NCBI GenBank assembly: GCA_028564675.1
Contig: JAOVVO010000089.1
Coordinates: 1-64,000, forward strand
Length of the DNA: 64,000 nt
Origin: Onchocerca lupi
Taxonomy: Eukaryota > Nematoda > Chromadorea > Rhabditida > Onchocercidae
Reading direction: 5' to 3'
In this document: positions 12,679 to 26,953 of the stretch, piece after piece
Position numbering within the stretch: the first letter of the stretch is position 1
Layout of the letters: each line of letters begins with the position of its first letter
The notes under the pieces: model-generated
What the model saw: the letters and a program-made list of their open reading frames with translations, nothing else
Told to the model about the DNA's origin: nothing
The model's database searches: none
Position numbers and translations under genes: made by a program

Positions 12679-14630
12679 ATGTTTCAAAATTGGTCGGGTA
12701 GGGTTCAAAATCGTTTAAAAAATACGAGATTAACTTGGAATATTTGTGGCGCAAATGAGGATGAGACGGGAAGTGGTAACGGTAATATTTACGGTGATAT
12801 TTATGAGGACGCTGATGAACTTAAACGACGCCTGTTGCCAACTCTGATCGCTGCATATGAACAGGTAGGCTGATTTGTGATCATTTAGATTTGCGAATTT
12901 AGAATAATGGAATTCATGTCTTTATTTTCTTTATTTCCTACAGGAAACATTAGTATTATTTTATTCGTACAAAAATCATCAATACATTTAAGGTGAAGTG
13001 TTGACTCTTGAACATTTCTTTCTACATTAGAAAATCTTTGTAGAAGGGTCATGTCGCAGTATGGCGAATGCCAATGGAAATATCTCAATCACGACTGGCT
13101 GGTCGCTATACGCCATCTAATGCTTGCACAATAATTGCCGTCAAATTGACTGAATATATCTATCGAGAAGGCATCATGTTGCGACCTACGCAAATATCAT
13201 CTGCAAGCAGAAGAAAGAGCGACACGCCGCAACTCATGCCTTTACGATTTCGAAAATGGCCATCAAAAATATTTGCCGAATTTGAAAAGAGTCAGCCAAT
13301 TATGGTAAATCTTTTCTTACTTTCCAATTGCTATTCGCAAAGATCGCATGAAAAAATCGTTTCTCTGTTTTGCAATGTTTATAATTTTTTCCATTTTCTC
13401 TTACCACTCTCGATATTTATTACTCCCTTCACTTGGCTATTTTCTCAGCCCATAATATTCTTCTCTATAAGGTAACATTATGTATCTGCATCTTACTCTG
13501 TCCTTCCCGAATCACACAAATTAGTAGGTCGTGATTTTTTTTTTCGTTTTTTGTTTTTTGCTTTTTTTTTTCGTTGCTCAACAGATTGTGAAAGTTAGAA
13601 TAGTGCAACAATGGGAATATTTAGTTCCTTTGCAGTTGCTTTCAAAGATGGAAGATTGGGAGAGTTATAGGCTCTCGAGAAAAGAACTTTCGTTGCCAGT
13701 AATTTGCATGCTTCAAAATGTTTGATGGCAGGAATTTGAAAATTTTCATTTGTAATGTTTCAGGCGATAATAGCAACAAACATTGACTGAAACTTGTTTT
13801 GCAGCGCTGTTCAGCACAACTGTTAAACGCATTCATAAATGCCATCATCGAGGGTAATGAAATACACGAGGAGCAAATGACCAAACGACGATTATCCTGC
13901 TCTTGCAACGATCGTTGTACGGAAACATTTACTATTCCACAGGTAGTATCGGAATGCCAAGAAATATTGAAGAGATTTTCAAACAGAAAATTTTCTTCTT
14001 CTTTTTCTTCCACATGCAATAAAAAATCTTCCTGGAGAGTTTTTTATGTAGTAATTTCAAAGTTATTAACAAGCTTAACTACTAATTGACTTTTATTTAT
14101 CATATATTATGGAAATTAAGCGATTTTCCTAATCCGCTTTATGACAACATTAAACAGACAATGTACTCAGCATTGCAATAATTAAAAATGACTTTTATCT
14201 GGTCTTGAAAATCTTGCAAAAACAATGCTCAGGCACTGGAAGGATGCGGTAATGTATTTCGAGAAATTGAGTACGTTACTGCTCGTGGAAGAATGGTTCA
14301 TAAACTGAAAACTTTTTTGCTGACGCCTATAGAAAGGTGCAGTTTTTTCTTTTCTCCTTCTCATTCACATGTAAATTAAATCGTTTTCTCTTCTGGCTAC
14401 AAATTATCGAATTTTTATAATTTATGAAATGGCTTTATTATGATTTTTTGTTTCGCATTCTTTGATAATTCGGAATTAACTTCTCAATTAAATTCGAATT
14501 GAATTTTATTTATTCCCTTCTCACATTCCAACTAATTAAAAAAGACCTGTACTTTTTTGAAATGAAATTCCTCTGAGCAATTATAGTCCTTTCCTGTTTT
14601 CCTAAGATTCGAATTTGGATCCTGATAGAA

Positions 14631-14669
<39 letters not shown>

Positions 14670-15382
14670 AAAGCAAAGACGTGTCCTGATCAGTTGACAT
14701 ATAATTTCTAATATTGTCAAGAATGAAATCATTCTTAGACCTTTGTTCCAGTGACTTTCTCAAGGATCATTTACAAATATATATGATACTTATTGTATTT
14801 GAACGATCCGTTTTACTGGTCTATGAGCGCGAATGCAATGCCATATTCCTATTAGATACGCACACACATATGAAGAAAAAAAATATAAAGACAGGTAAGT
14901 GCAGAAAAACTAAGAGAAAGGACGATACAAATTTTTTATTTTCATTTGAAAAAGAAATACTCCTTCTCCTCAATTTTATACAAGTAATCTATTTTAGGAG
15001 GTTTGATCGCCATGTGTTCAGTGAATGATTTGGATTTTTTGATTAGATGGATGTGTAAAAATATTTTCCCGGAAACAAATTATAAATTGAATTACGATCA
15101 GGTTATAACCGGTTTAAAATTCAATGCATCAGACTGAGCTTTCTCTTTCAGAAATAATAAAACTTAATTGAATGATAAAAATTTGATTAGATGATATCTC
15201 ATTAATTTTATTCATTATTGCTAATACAATCGATGCAATGTCGACAATGCATTCTATGCTTGCAGTCCTTCGAAGTATCTGTAATAGCCTTCAAAGGACA
15301 ACTCCAGGAAGATGATCATCCGCTATTCGTGCCACGAATGATTAAAACGCCACATGTCTTTCAAAGACAAACATTTCAATAA
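12679..15382 (+). CDS. Unrecognised protein with papain-like Cys/His motifs (candidate cysteine hydrolase)
   Basis: I cannot name this family. Eight exons join with consistent phases: 12679-12864, 13044-13304, 13585-13698, 13805-13942, 14233-14336, 14752-14894, 14998-15101, 15266-15382 (TAA), giving 388 codons. Exon 3 is optional, since skipping it keeps the frame. Features: an acidic N-terminal part; MEISQSRLAGRYTPSNACTI, where Cys90 precedes a helix-like stretch; LLNAFINAIIEGNEIHEE; a Cys-rich patch (LSCSCNDRC); beta-like VFERSVLLVYE; then FLLDTHTHM and GGLIAMC with His305/His307. A Cys at the head of a helix followed much later by a D-x-H strand and a Gly-rich strand is the layout of papain-like peptidases and deubiquitinases. 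Catalysis is inference. A related hypothetical family may exist in other invertebrates, but I cannot verify that. No signal peptide or membrane segment is seen, so a cytosolic or nuclear site is likely. Confidence 0.72.
14632..14667. repeat. Homopolymer run of about 36 A
   Basis: Uninterrupted A tract in the intron before exon 6 of the Cys/His gene. Its length in the assembly may be unreliable. Confidence 0.95.
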
Positions 15383-16933
15383 CAATTGCTAATACAAGTG
15401 GATCTAAAGAGATTTTTGAATAAAGAAGTGCTGCAACGTAGATGCAGCAATTTTAAGCATTAATGCTTTGTAACACAACTATTAGAGTGGGCGATATGCT
15501 ACTGCAAATTATTACTTAATTAATTGTGTGGTGGCCGGAGAATACATGTGGCAATCCGGATTAGTTGCAGTCGTAAGGTCCTCTATCCATCCAGACTGAC
15601 TAAGGGATGAAGACTGAATTAGCTATTGTATCTGCAAAAGAAAACTTTTGAATTCTACAAAGAAATGCAAAATTCTTACAATCGAAAAAAAATTCCATAT
15701 TCCATATTCGAAGCAAATATTCATTAAACGAAATACGAATTCGCCGATTATTCTATTTTATTGGATCTCGTATTGAATTTTCCACCCCGAAGTGTAATAA
15801 TAAGAATTCAAAAACTATTAAACACTACTTTTAAAATTCGTGTGATTTTTACTTAAGCTTTCGAAATTGGTGAAATGACTTCGATGTAAATAGAGACGAA
15901 TTTGTTTTATTATGTAATTGACACGAAAATGTATTATCATAAAACTCTTCATTTCAACAATCAACAATTAAACGAATTATCAAGTCAGCCCTGTTACTGC
16001 TTAATTTTTATATCCCATATAAAAAGTATAATATTTAGATTGATAGTGAAGTAAAAACTCAAACAGATATCGTGTTCGACTATAAGTTTATATTTCAATC
16101 ATAAAGGAAAGTTTCTGAATCATATATTCTTGAGGGAGAAAAAAGTAAAGCACTGGGGAAAGTGAAAATTCATCATCTACCTTTGGGTCAAACATAAGTT
16201 ATCAGAAATATCATATCATAAAGTAGAACTATTTACACCAATTTCTGATTTATTGGCATAGCACAATTATTTTTCTCAGGAACAGATTGATATATGAAAC
16301 AGTTCTGATCATGATTTCAAATATCAATCATGATCAAGACTGCTTCTAATTATCGAGATCATGGGTTGCAAATCAAATATCTCCATGCATTAACTTCTGT
16401 ATTGCTCAAATTTGTTTCACTCTTGTTCAATGCTGCGACTAAGAAGCAGTTATTATTCACCTTTGAGTTTTGCATTCATGAATTCATTCAGCAGCATACG
16501 GAAGATGTAATTCCCTGGAAATATTCATAACTGATTTATATAGATTTGACGTGGCGATCGCTTACGTTATTATATTGAACTGATTCAAAGAGAGAAGCAG
16601 AAAGCGAAATTGGCTTCCTAAATTGTTTATTATGTTGAAAATTGAAATTTTAGTCGAATTTTCAATTTTATGATGAGAAATTTAAATCAATTCAGATTGG
16701 AACTAGCATTCAAAACATGCACTGAGAGGCTGATTTGTAATAAAACGAAATGTTTTACATTCATACCTGGGTTGTATCACTATCTTTTGAGAAATTGAAT
16801 ACTGCAATGACTCCAAAATGTAAATTATATCCACTTATAAGCAAGTTAATTTGAAAGCAATATACATTCCTGTTGTCATTTAAGATTTTGAGCGGTTTAT
16901 TTATTAGTTATTTGTTCAAATCCAAGGAGTGAA
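15383..16933. other. Intergenic, no gene seen
   Basis: About 1.55 kb between the stop of the Cys/His gene and the proposed start of PSME4. A 66-codon frame at 16330-16530 has no family features and no splice context. Nothing else was recognised. Confidence 0.45.
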
Positions 16934-19900
16934 ATGTGGATGACAGATGACAGAGACGACGACGAGATGAAAACGTTGAAGGAAAAACAAGTGATTCATT
17001 AATACAGTCATTGTTTTTGGTTTTTAAATTTCTCTTAATTTTTAGCAAAATTTTTTTCGATCTTTGAAAAGAACATCACCAGAAGTGAGGATTATCGCAT
17101 CATGCCATCATATTATCAAACATGTATTGATAATCCATACGTTCTTTCCGATAACTTGTAGAGAAAATCTATAGAGTAAATGATAGAAATAGATGTCACA
17201 GTCAAGATTTGTGGTGATTTTCGGCATGCTCCTTCGATCAGTCTTTTAAAGATTGAGATTTTTTCTGCAGCTTGTCTTTTACACTTTATTTAACATATTT
17301 CCAAACATTTCTGGATTTCTTCATTATTTCCACTTAATTATTAATTCTATGTCTATCTTTTGAATGTAAATTATTCTCTTTTAATGAGACGACAATTAAT
17401 ATAAAATATGCAGATTCAAATTAATTATATCCAAGTTGACATCTACGTATTTACAAGTCTTATGCATATGGATAACATCAACTGAAAAATACAAAAAAGT
17501 TTCAGAAAAGTACTTCTCTACAAGCAAAGATTACAGTAATATGTGAACTTATGATTTTTTTATAGAGCGAAAAAAACGGTTACATATATACAAGTGCAGA
17601 GGGTTACTTGCGTGATAAGCCGAAATTTCAACGTACGAGACGAGAATATTCCTACTTACCGTACTATGAAACTATCAACCGAAATGCTTCTTGTTGGTTG
17701 GAGCAGATAAAATCAGGCCTGGCTACTTCCACCTTATCATATGTTGCAGATTCGGGGCTTTCTTTTTGGATGTCACAACTTAGCCAGTTTGTTTCTTTTT
17801 TTTTTTCATTCATATGATATCTTATCACAACTGGGCAATTAATAAATCACACTAGAGAAGAAAGTTTTAAACTATTTCAGATATTTAAACCGTTTCTATT
17901 GTCGTTTCTCCAAGACTGATCATATAAAATTGATCGAATTTATTTTCAATGCTATATTGGAGCCAGATTATGACCGAAGACTTATTCATAAAGCTTGTTC
18001 ATTAATCATAACGCTGATTAAGTAACTTCCACAATTTTAAACACATCGTCGAAAGTTTCGCTTTCAATTCGTGCATCTATTTGTCTGTTGATTCCAGCAG
18101 TTTCTAAAATTTGTTATGTGATTAAATGGATCTACACAACTGCAGTATCACTAAGATTAAGTTTCGGGAGGAAGCAGTAGATAGATATATTGATTTTTGC
18201 TCTCACCATCGATTCATTCTTTTGTGTTCAGCACTGTTTATCACTTCAGTGAAGAAATAATCAAACGGAGCGACCTAACTTTACCGTGGAGACCACTTTA
18301 CGATTTGTATATAGAAGTGGCTTACAAACGGAATAGTAAAAATTTGGAAAAATCAGTCATTCGTTCGGCAATTCTTGCTTGCAAGGAATTATTTCCATTG
18401 TCAGCAACAAAGGAAATTCTAGATGAAGTTTGTCTCTGAAACTATTTGTTCAGAAGAGATCGAAAAACAGATTTGAAGTATGATGCTCTATGCAGTGCGA
18501 CCTTTCAGATTCGTCCGTTCATTGATCTGTGGAGCGATTATGCAATGACTAAATTCGTGACTTTATTCTCAATTTTTGTGCCACTTAAATTGTCCAATGA
18601 TGAACACGATCGATGGGGTGCTGGATTATGGTACGATGAACTATGGTATTTTTATAATATTATTGAGATGAACGGCTCCTGGGAAAGTCGCATACAACAT
18701 ATATTCTCCGCGTATGGTTTCCATCCTCGTTTTTCTTTTTCCTTCAGAATTGTAAAGGTGTCATCTATATAAAAGTATGAATTTCATATTAAATTGTAAA
18801 TTGCAAGACAGCAAAAGTCAATTTGCAAGTGTAAGTGTCATCTTTAACCTTACAATTTGTAAAGTAATTCTATTTTCGTTTTAAATTAAGAGACTGTAAT
18901 CATTTATAAAAACTTATTATTATTCATGCTTTCTGAGCTTAGTCGATAAGGCAAGCGATTTAATCTAAGAATCACATTTAAGTTTCTTAATTAGCAGAAT
19001 TTCTTTTGTTATGAATCTAATTAAGAGAATAAGTTTGGAGGGAGAATTACGGTTTAGAAAGTAATTCTCTTTTATTTCCTCAACTTCTATTCAAACTATT
19101 CATAATAGTAAAAAAATTGGTATTTAAATTGATGGAAAATCGAAGCAATTGAAATTATAAAAGTAATGACTTTGACATGATAGGTACTTGGGAAATAAAA
19201 AATCTTTGATCTCCGACTTCTGGAGAAATTATTTTTGCTCTTTTTGATCTTTGATCTTCATTGATTTATCATTTCATGATTATCCAACTATATATCTTAA
19301 TATAACTCGAAACACTGTCACTTAGTAAGGATACTGAATAAGTCTGGCTTTATCACAATGTATTTAAGGACATAGTTAAATTTTAGTGGCGATTTTATGG
19401 AAAGTTCAAGGTTCTGCTTTATCGGAAACAGGTTAAGTAATCGTCTGAACACATCAAATGCCAATCTTTAGAATCAATGATCCGGAAATTGTCATGAAAA
19501 TTGAGAATTAAACTTCCTTCTGCATGCGAACACGACATGCTTCAGCAACTTGCAGGATAAGTGAATATTGTCCAGGTTACATTGATTGGTCATCTAAACA
19601 TACGATCATTTTTTCAAAACTTTTGCGGTCACTAAATCTCAGTGTACGATACAATAAAGTAGCAATTGGCGATGGAACAGGAATGGGTTCTGAAAGTTCA
19701 GGTGCAGAATGGATCGTATGGATGTTAGGTGGAGAGAATGAAAGGTTTCTTTTAATTTTACAATTAGATTAGAAATTCGTGGTCAGTCCCGAGAATCACA
19801 TCCTGATATCTTGTTTTTTTCTCCCCATTACTTCGATTTCGTTCCATTATTTCTTATTTAGTTGGTGATTTTTTAATCATCGATGTTGTTTGTATTTCAG

Positions 19901-22900
19901 TGCACATCAGTGTTTCGAGCGATTGATCAAATGCGTTGAATCTTTTTTACATCCGTTGCACGAAGGTGATCATATGCCAACTCTACAATCATTTTTAGAT
20001 GCTCTTGTCAATGAAATGGTACGACGTGTCCGAATTGAACGAGTGCGTAAAAAAACCAGAAATAAGGTCTTCCTTTGCTTTGCACGAGAAAATTAATGAT
20101 TCTGCTCTGGTTGTGAATTCTTTTTTGATTCGTGTCCAAATTACATCATTAACAAATTTCTTGAAATCAACTCCAAACTTTGTATAGGTACCTTCAAAAA
20201 TGCGCCTTACCGATGAACAAATTGAATGGTTCGTCAGCATATTGCTTCCATCCGTGCTTTATTCAGTATTTTCAACTACTGAAACATCAGCATCTAGCAT
20301 TATGCGAAATTTAGCATTCCTTGCACCACAGCTAGTTCTTCCAAAATGTCTCGACTTGTATGTTTAATTTATATATTTCATTGATTTTCTAGACAAAATT
20401 TATTGGAATAAATTAGATTCGTAAAAGGGATAGGCAACCTCTAATGCAAGACTATCATTCCAAATTATAAAAACAAATGATTCTGCTCATTTCAAACATA
20501 AAAATTTATAAGTTAATAAATAAACTATGCAAATGAATAGCATGGTCATCATTGGAATTTAAAATACTATCAGCGATGAAATTTTTGGAAAATAATTTAA
20601 TAAGTTTGAGCAAAAACGAAATTTTTTTTAGAATCCTAAATCAACTGCTAGAAATAGTGAAAAGGCGCTTCATTTATTGCAAAAAATATTTTTAGAGTTT
20701 ATCCATCGCTCTTGACAATCACAGAACCACATCGTTTGAAACAGTCATTAGAATGCATTGTTGAAATTTGCGTGCCACTAGTCCGCGATAATGGTACCTA
20801 TAGTTATCGAACATATAATGTTTGCAAGCAGGTATGGATTACTAATACGAACGAGATTACAGAAGTGATTGGTTTCTTATGATTAGATTTTGTTCTATAA
20901 TACGGTAAAATAGTTTTTTATATTTATGATGTTGTCGTGAAAGTAAATCTGTGAAAGGTTTTTAGGAGATGTGAAAAGTTTTTTAGACAAGACCTCTCGG
21001 AGTAGGCATATTTGTTGTGTGTTGAAGGCTTTGTTATGACATAATTTATATCTGCAACTATGTTACAATTTAAAGACGAGAATCGAAAACATAATCGATA
21101 GCTTGAAGGCCTTTTTTCTGGATAATAGGAACTTTAGTGGGAGTTTGATTTGGAGGAGGAAACTGATAGGGTTTGATGAAGAATTGAAACTGAATTGAAT
21201 CACTTTTGCTCGCCAAATTCTCGATAAGAATAAGAGATTGAATCCGAATCGAATATCAATCGGAGTAAAGGATTCAATGCCTCGATCAGATTGCAATCCT
21301 CGAATTAATTTACAATATGTTAACTAAAGCGTAAAGATCAAAAGCTTGGTTATATCAAGATGTTTTATAGTACAAAGGCCTTTAATTATTTCTCATATTT
21401 ATATTCCGAGAAATATTTCGGTTTTTCGACATATGCAGTGAAGAGTCTTTTGTGCGACTTTGTTCCTGAAATATATTTAACATATTCTAACAGATTTAAT
21501 AGTTATACTTTTTGTTCTAATAACTTTGCTATTATTTTGAAATTGAACAATATAGATGAGATAATGCTTGCTGTGTTACTTAATCTCTTTGATAATGTAT
21601 CTTTGTTCTTTATTTCCGATTGTTACGGCGAATGCTTCCAAAAAGCAAACAACAAATTTAAAAAAAGAAAAAAAAATTTCAGGATAGAAAGTATGAATCG
21701 GCATCATTGTCTATCGTAAACGAATCGGAAATTCATTCTGATAGGTATCGAGTACCGCTGCGTAAACATGCCATTTTTCTGCTTGAGGCATTGATTGAAG
21801 CTATCGACATCAATGATTCCCAAAAACTCTCACTTTCTTTGCAGGCAAATTTTGTTATTTCACTACCGTACATAATGTCAACAGGAAGGAAATGAGAAGC
21901 ATCTTCAATGTTTTGTGATGCAAGAATATTGTATTTTGGTTTGCATCGTCAGATCACGTTTCCTCTCTTTGCTTTCAACCAAAATTACAAAAATTTTCAG
22001 CACAGAACTTCATTTTTGTAATTCGAATCCACAATCCTTGGATTATAAGCTTCTAAGAAGATATTTATTAAATTAATAATGTAGATATGTATTGATTTTT
22101 GTAATTAATATGGTCATATTTTTTCTTCCAAATCTAACTCTTTTTCAAATTTCTCCATTCCATGTTCACTTCATGAAATATAAGAACGTCTAAAATTGCT
22201 GTAAATTTAGACGCTGGAAACCATTTTTCATTTAATCCCAATTGTGAATTGCTCTCTTGCTCTTGAAATGGGAGAATATATGGATTTAGCTGAGGAGGAA
22301 AAAGAGCTTTGCAAATTAACAGCACGGTTCCCGAATATTGTGCAAGATTTTGTAAATAAGTAAGTTATTTGATTTTGCGCTTTTTATTTCATTATTAGAT
22401 AAGAAGTATCATTACATAATTCTAACTGAATTCAATTCATAAATTGATTATTGAAATTTGAGCCAATGCTGTCTTTTTAATTAAAATGATTCCCGAGGCT
22501 AAAAAGATATGAAATAATGAGGATGTTTCCGGAAAACAATATACAAATTGTAAATCATGGAGATACTGTTCATATTTTATTGCTTTGATATTGTATAAGT
22601 AAGAATGTAACTATGCTATAATTTTACTATCATATTTTAAATAATTGCAAAGCAAATTTAGTATTGTTTGATGGATATTTGAAAGACCGGTTCGGATCAT
22701 TTTCTTTTTCAGCTTTAAATTATTTAATTTTTCTATCTCATCTAACTTGCTATTTTATTTCTACGTTTTATTTCTCCATTTTTTCATTTTTCCTCATTTT
22801 GCTTTATGCACCGATATAGCATGAAAGTCTCAACTCATGTTTCCTTTAAATTTTATCTTTATCAAGATGAACAAATATCACCATGCAAACTCCGAAAACT

Positions 22901-25900
22901 TTTATGCATATTGTTTATCTGATAAGCACGGTTGTTTTACATCATCTAATGTTTATTTTAGAGTGTTCAAAGTGATAACACAATTGGCAAGCTCTGCTCC
23001 AAGTGATTGCGTATCCTATATGGATTCGATATGTGACAATTCGGATATACTATTAGCTGGGAGTGAAGAAATTGAGATAAGTAAAAGCATTCAAAGCGCT
23101 TTTCATGCTTTATTCCTCCATTGCTCATCCACTTTTGTTGAGGTATGTATGTTATAGCCATTGTAACAGGTTGCTTGATATTTTAATTACGATAGATACG
23201 TTGCAATGATTACATGCTACCATGCGGGTTAATTTGAAGATATTTATTAAAGTAAGCAAATCTTTCTTGTAATTCAGTGAAGAGTTTGAAATTTCATTAT
23301 CGACAGCAACCAAATTACCTTAACTTTTAATGCGGTGCATCTTTTGTACTTGATCGAGATCTAACTGTTGTTTTAATTTATTTTCAAATTCATATTAAAC
23401 TATTCTATCTCGATTTGAATCACAACTTTTTTTTTTATTTTATGATTTTGTGCGTGACATCTAGTTTATGAATTAGTTGGCACATTTATATTTGAGTCTT
23501 TCTTCGTTCTTATTTTTAAGATATCACTGATATCTTTTCCATGATCATATGCTTCTGTATTTCTCTTCAACTGGATACAGAAGTATCGATATTAATTCTT
23601 TCTTATATATGTAGAAAACAATTGCTATCGGTTTTGATAAAGTATGAATAAATATGCTTCTAAACTATCTGAACCAAAATAAATTGTATTAGAATTTTCT
23701 TCAATTTTGAATTCAGTCGTGAAGTTTATCTTCAGTTAATTGGTGATCAGACTTACAAATTCATTTCTACATCCGAATTCGAAAATGTGATCGCTGCCGA
23801 TGCTGCATGCTCACTTATACAAGAATCTACTTACGTGAGTACATATGGTAGTTCAGACATACTTTTTTTTAATCTTTAAAACATGAAAAGTAAGGTTAAC
23901 AGTAGCAGAAAAATTGCATCGGAGCTAAATACATCAAAAGATCTAAAATTATCGTCCTTAGTTTTTATATTTTTGTCATTTCGCTCTTCATTCCATCTTA
24001 GTCCCAAAACTTTGAACCATTCTGATCATTCATAAAATGATCAATTCGTTATATTTAGGCTAATCCGACTCGTTATTTCCCGATGTATATTAAATTCTTG
24101 TTGGAGAAGCAAAAACAACACATAACAGGTGAATGAATGAACTGTTTGAAAGTTTTGTAAATATTTGAACAGTGGTTATGCAAGTTTTCAATATAAGTTC
24201 AGAAGTTTTATGCAAATATTTGAATATCAGATATTTGTGAAATCGCCTTCATATGGAGTAATTTAAATGTCGATGAATAGATATCCAAAAAAGAATCATG
24301 AAATGCTGGATTAGGGACACAGTCAATTAGTTAGCAGTGTTTAATAATATTTGATAATGTTTTGGTAATTTTCGTGCTTTTTCATTATTTCATATTTCAG
24401 AAGAGAAGAAAATATTAAAAGAACTTGATGCAACAACGATGTGGTTTACATATTTGTCGGAGATGATTTTCTCCGTTCCCAGTGATCTATTATTGAAATA
24501 TCAAGAGGAATGTATTCAAATGCACAAATGTACTATATCTATGATGTGTTATAACGCATATCAGGTCTTATTTTCATTTATTCCATTATTAAGATAGAGT
24601 CATGGCAAGGGGTCAATTTTTTTTCTTAAATTTTATTAAAGTTATGCAAAAATTTTTAATTGGTTTTTTGAATTTTTTACAGGGAGCGTGTTGGTCACTT
24701 AAAAATCTTTTAACTCAATTGATCGAAATTTATCCAATATCGGAGGAAGATCGACAGCATAATTTGGATTTGCCATTGCATTTGTCGTTACCTATTAAGG
24801 TAATTTTCCAGCCCATTTTAATAAAATTTTCTAACATTTGGTGTATTAAAAGAATAATATTGATGCTTTTCCTCTCTGTATTGATTTAATGTAGCATAGG
24901 GAAAATAATAATAATAGTGAAGAAGACTTAGGTAATAGAATTCGCATTAGCTTGCAAGCAAATGACAATTGTGGAGTTCTAAAAGTGTTGATTTGAAATT
25001 TTCATGCACAAATAGTTGGTAGTAAACTTTTGACATTCGAATTGCTGATAAAGTCTAAATACTCTATTACAGGAATGGGGTATTAACTGTCTCAAAGATG
25101 TTGTGACAATAAAATGGCATATCCCAACGGATGCTGAAGTGGATTTTGCAGAGAAATTGTTGAATGAATTTGCTTATTCGGAAATTCAGTTACTGGCAAC
25201 GCCGCAAAATATGGATAAGTTTGTTTCTTTCTTTTAACTTCAAATTTGTGCCAATATTATTTAATATTTTATTGAATTTTTCCAAGAATTAACGAATTTC
25301 CGGTTTTCGTAAAATTGCTAATTTATTGTTTTTGCAACTTTGTTTGCAAAAATACTGAAATTGGGAATTGAAAATGCAGAAAATTATAAATATGACAGGT
25401 TTGCAATCAAACGTTCATTATTCGTTGTTGATAGCTTGCTATCCTGTGTAGGCAATCGTCTTCCAAGCTTTAATACTCCGGAAATTAAGCTGAGCGAAAC
25501 AGCTGTTGATATGGATCCTATACATATATCATCCATGTCACCGCGCATGAAAAGTTCGATTTTTTTTTTTAAAAATACGTGCTATTATTCGGCTAAAAAT
25601 AAGAAATAAATCTTGTAGTTTTTGAAGATACTATTATGATAGATGAAAAGTGGGAATAAGATGAAAAGGAATTGTTTCTTTGAATAGAATCCCAAATTTT
25701 TGCACTAAAATTGGGAAAGAGTTATATTGTTTTCATTCATCAAATTCATATGCTGAAAGCTTCCATTAAACTAACATCAAACCACAAGTAATTAGTGCTT
25801 TATTAAGCTGGCAGCAACGACTTTCTTGATAGTTTTCAGTGTTTTCCATCAATGGTGAGAATATTCGAGAAATGGTGCGTGTCACAATACACAATTTAAT

Positions 25901-26891
25901 GGAATTTTTATTAAATCAACAGGACGATCAGTCCAAAAATCTTTTACTTATTTCCTCAATCCTGCAAATGTTATGTACTGAGGGAGTAAGTGCCCCATAG
26001 TACTTTGATTTTCCCTCATTCATGAATAATTTGCAACATTTTTCAATGATTTTTATATTTCTTATTTTAGAAATGTGATTTTTAAAAGTTTTGCGAAATC
26101 TAAGCAAACTAATAGACATATTTAGTCATCGCCGAGTTTCCGAGCAAGCAGAAAGAATATAAAAATAAATTATAATGATCCGATACGGGGACGCCGCGCT
26201 GAATCGTATGACGTTTTTGAACGGCGGATTTTTTCATATCAAAAAGTTATGCATTCATTAATATTGCTTGAAATGAATATATATTATTTAATAAATTTAG
26301 GATCAATAGATCAGAAGTTATCGTTTCAAGTTATTGGGACGAAGTAACGTCGATATAGAACTTAATCATGTTTGCAGTTAGGTAGCAAAATGCTACTAAT
26401 GATTTCCATTATCACGTTAAACATGAAAAATTTGGTTATCAATGAAAGTAAATTCAGGATCTATATATCAAAAATTCCAAATTCACCGAATCACATCTCA
26501 AAATCATGAAGGATCTCGTAAAACTTGGAACAAATTTTTTCACCGATGTAAGATTTATTAATATGTTGAAATATAAAAAAAAAATATGGTTAAAAATATT
26601 GAACATAAGACAAATTTCGTTGAAGGTGCGTATAGCTTCACAAATATCACTTAAAGCCCTAATTACGAAATTTCCGAATTCGAAGTGTTTATTAGTGGAT
26701 GACGTGCTGGAGCATTTAGATTCAAAGCGTAATATCATTCATGAAGAAATGAAGGTAACTCAATAGAGCCTGATTTTTAAATCCAACCAGAAGTAAATGT
26801 TTTTTTTTAATATCAAAAAATGGTTGTCCAAGAATATATCTGAAATTCTTTCAGTTATATATTTGAACTGATGTTATGAATCGAATTTGTT

Positions 26892-26953
<62 letters not shown>

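Noticed and set aside
15520..15620. Relatively GC-rich segment considered as an RNA gene
   Set aside because: No tRNA A/B boxes, snRNA Sm site or strong extended hairpin could be read.
16330..16530. 66-codon plus-strand frame upstream of PSME4
   Set aside because: No domain, no splice context, ordinary composition for AT-rich intergenic sequence.
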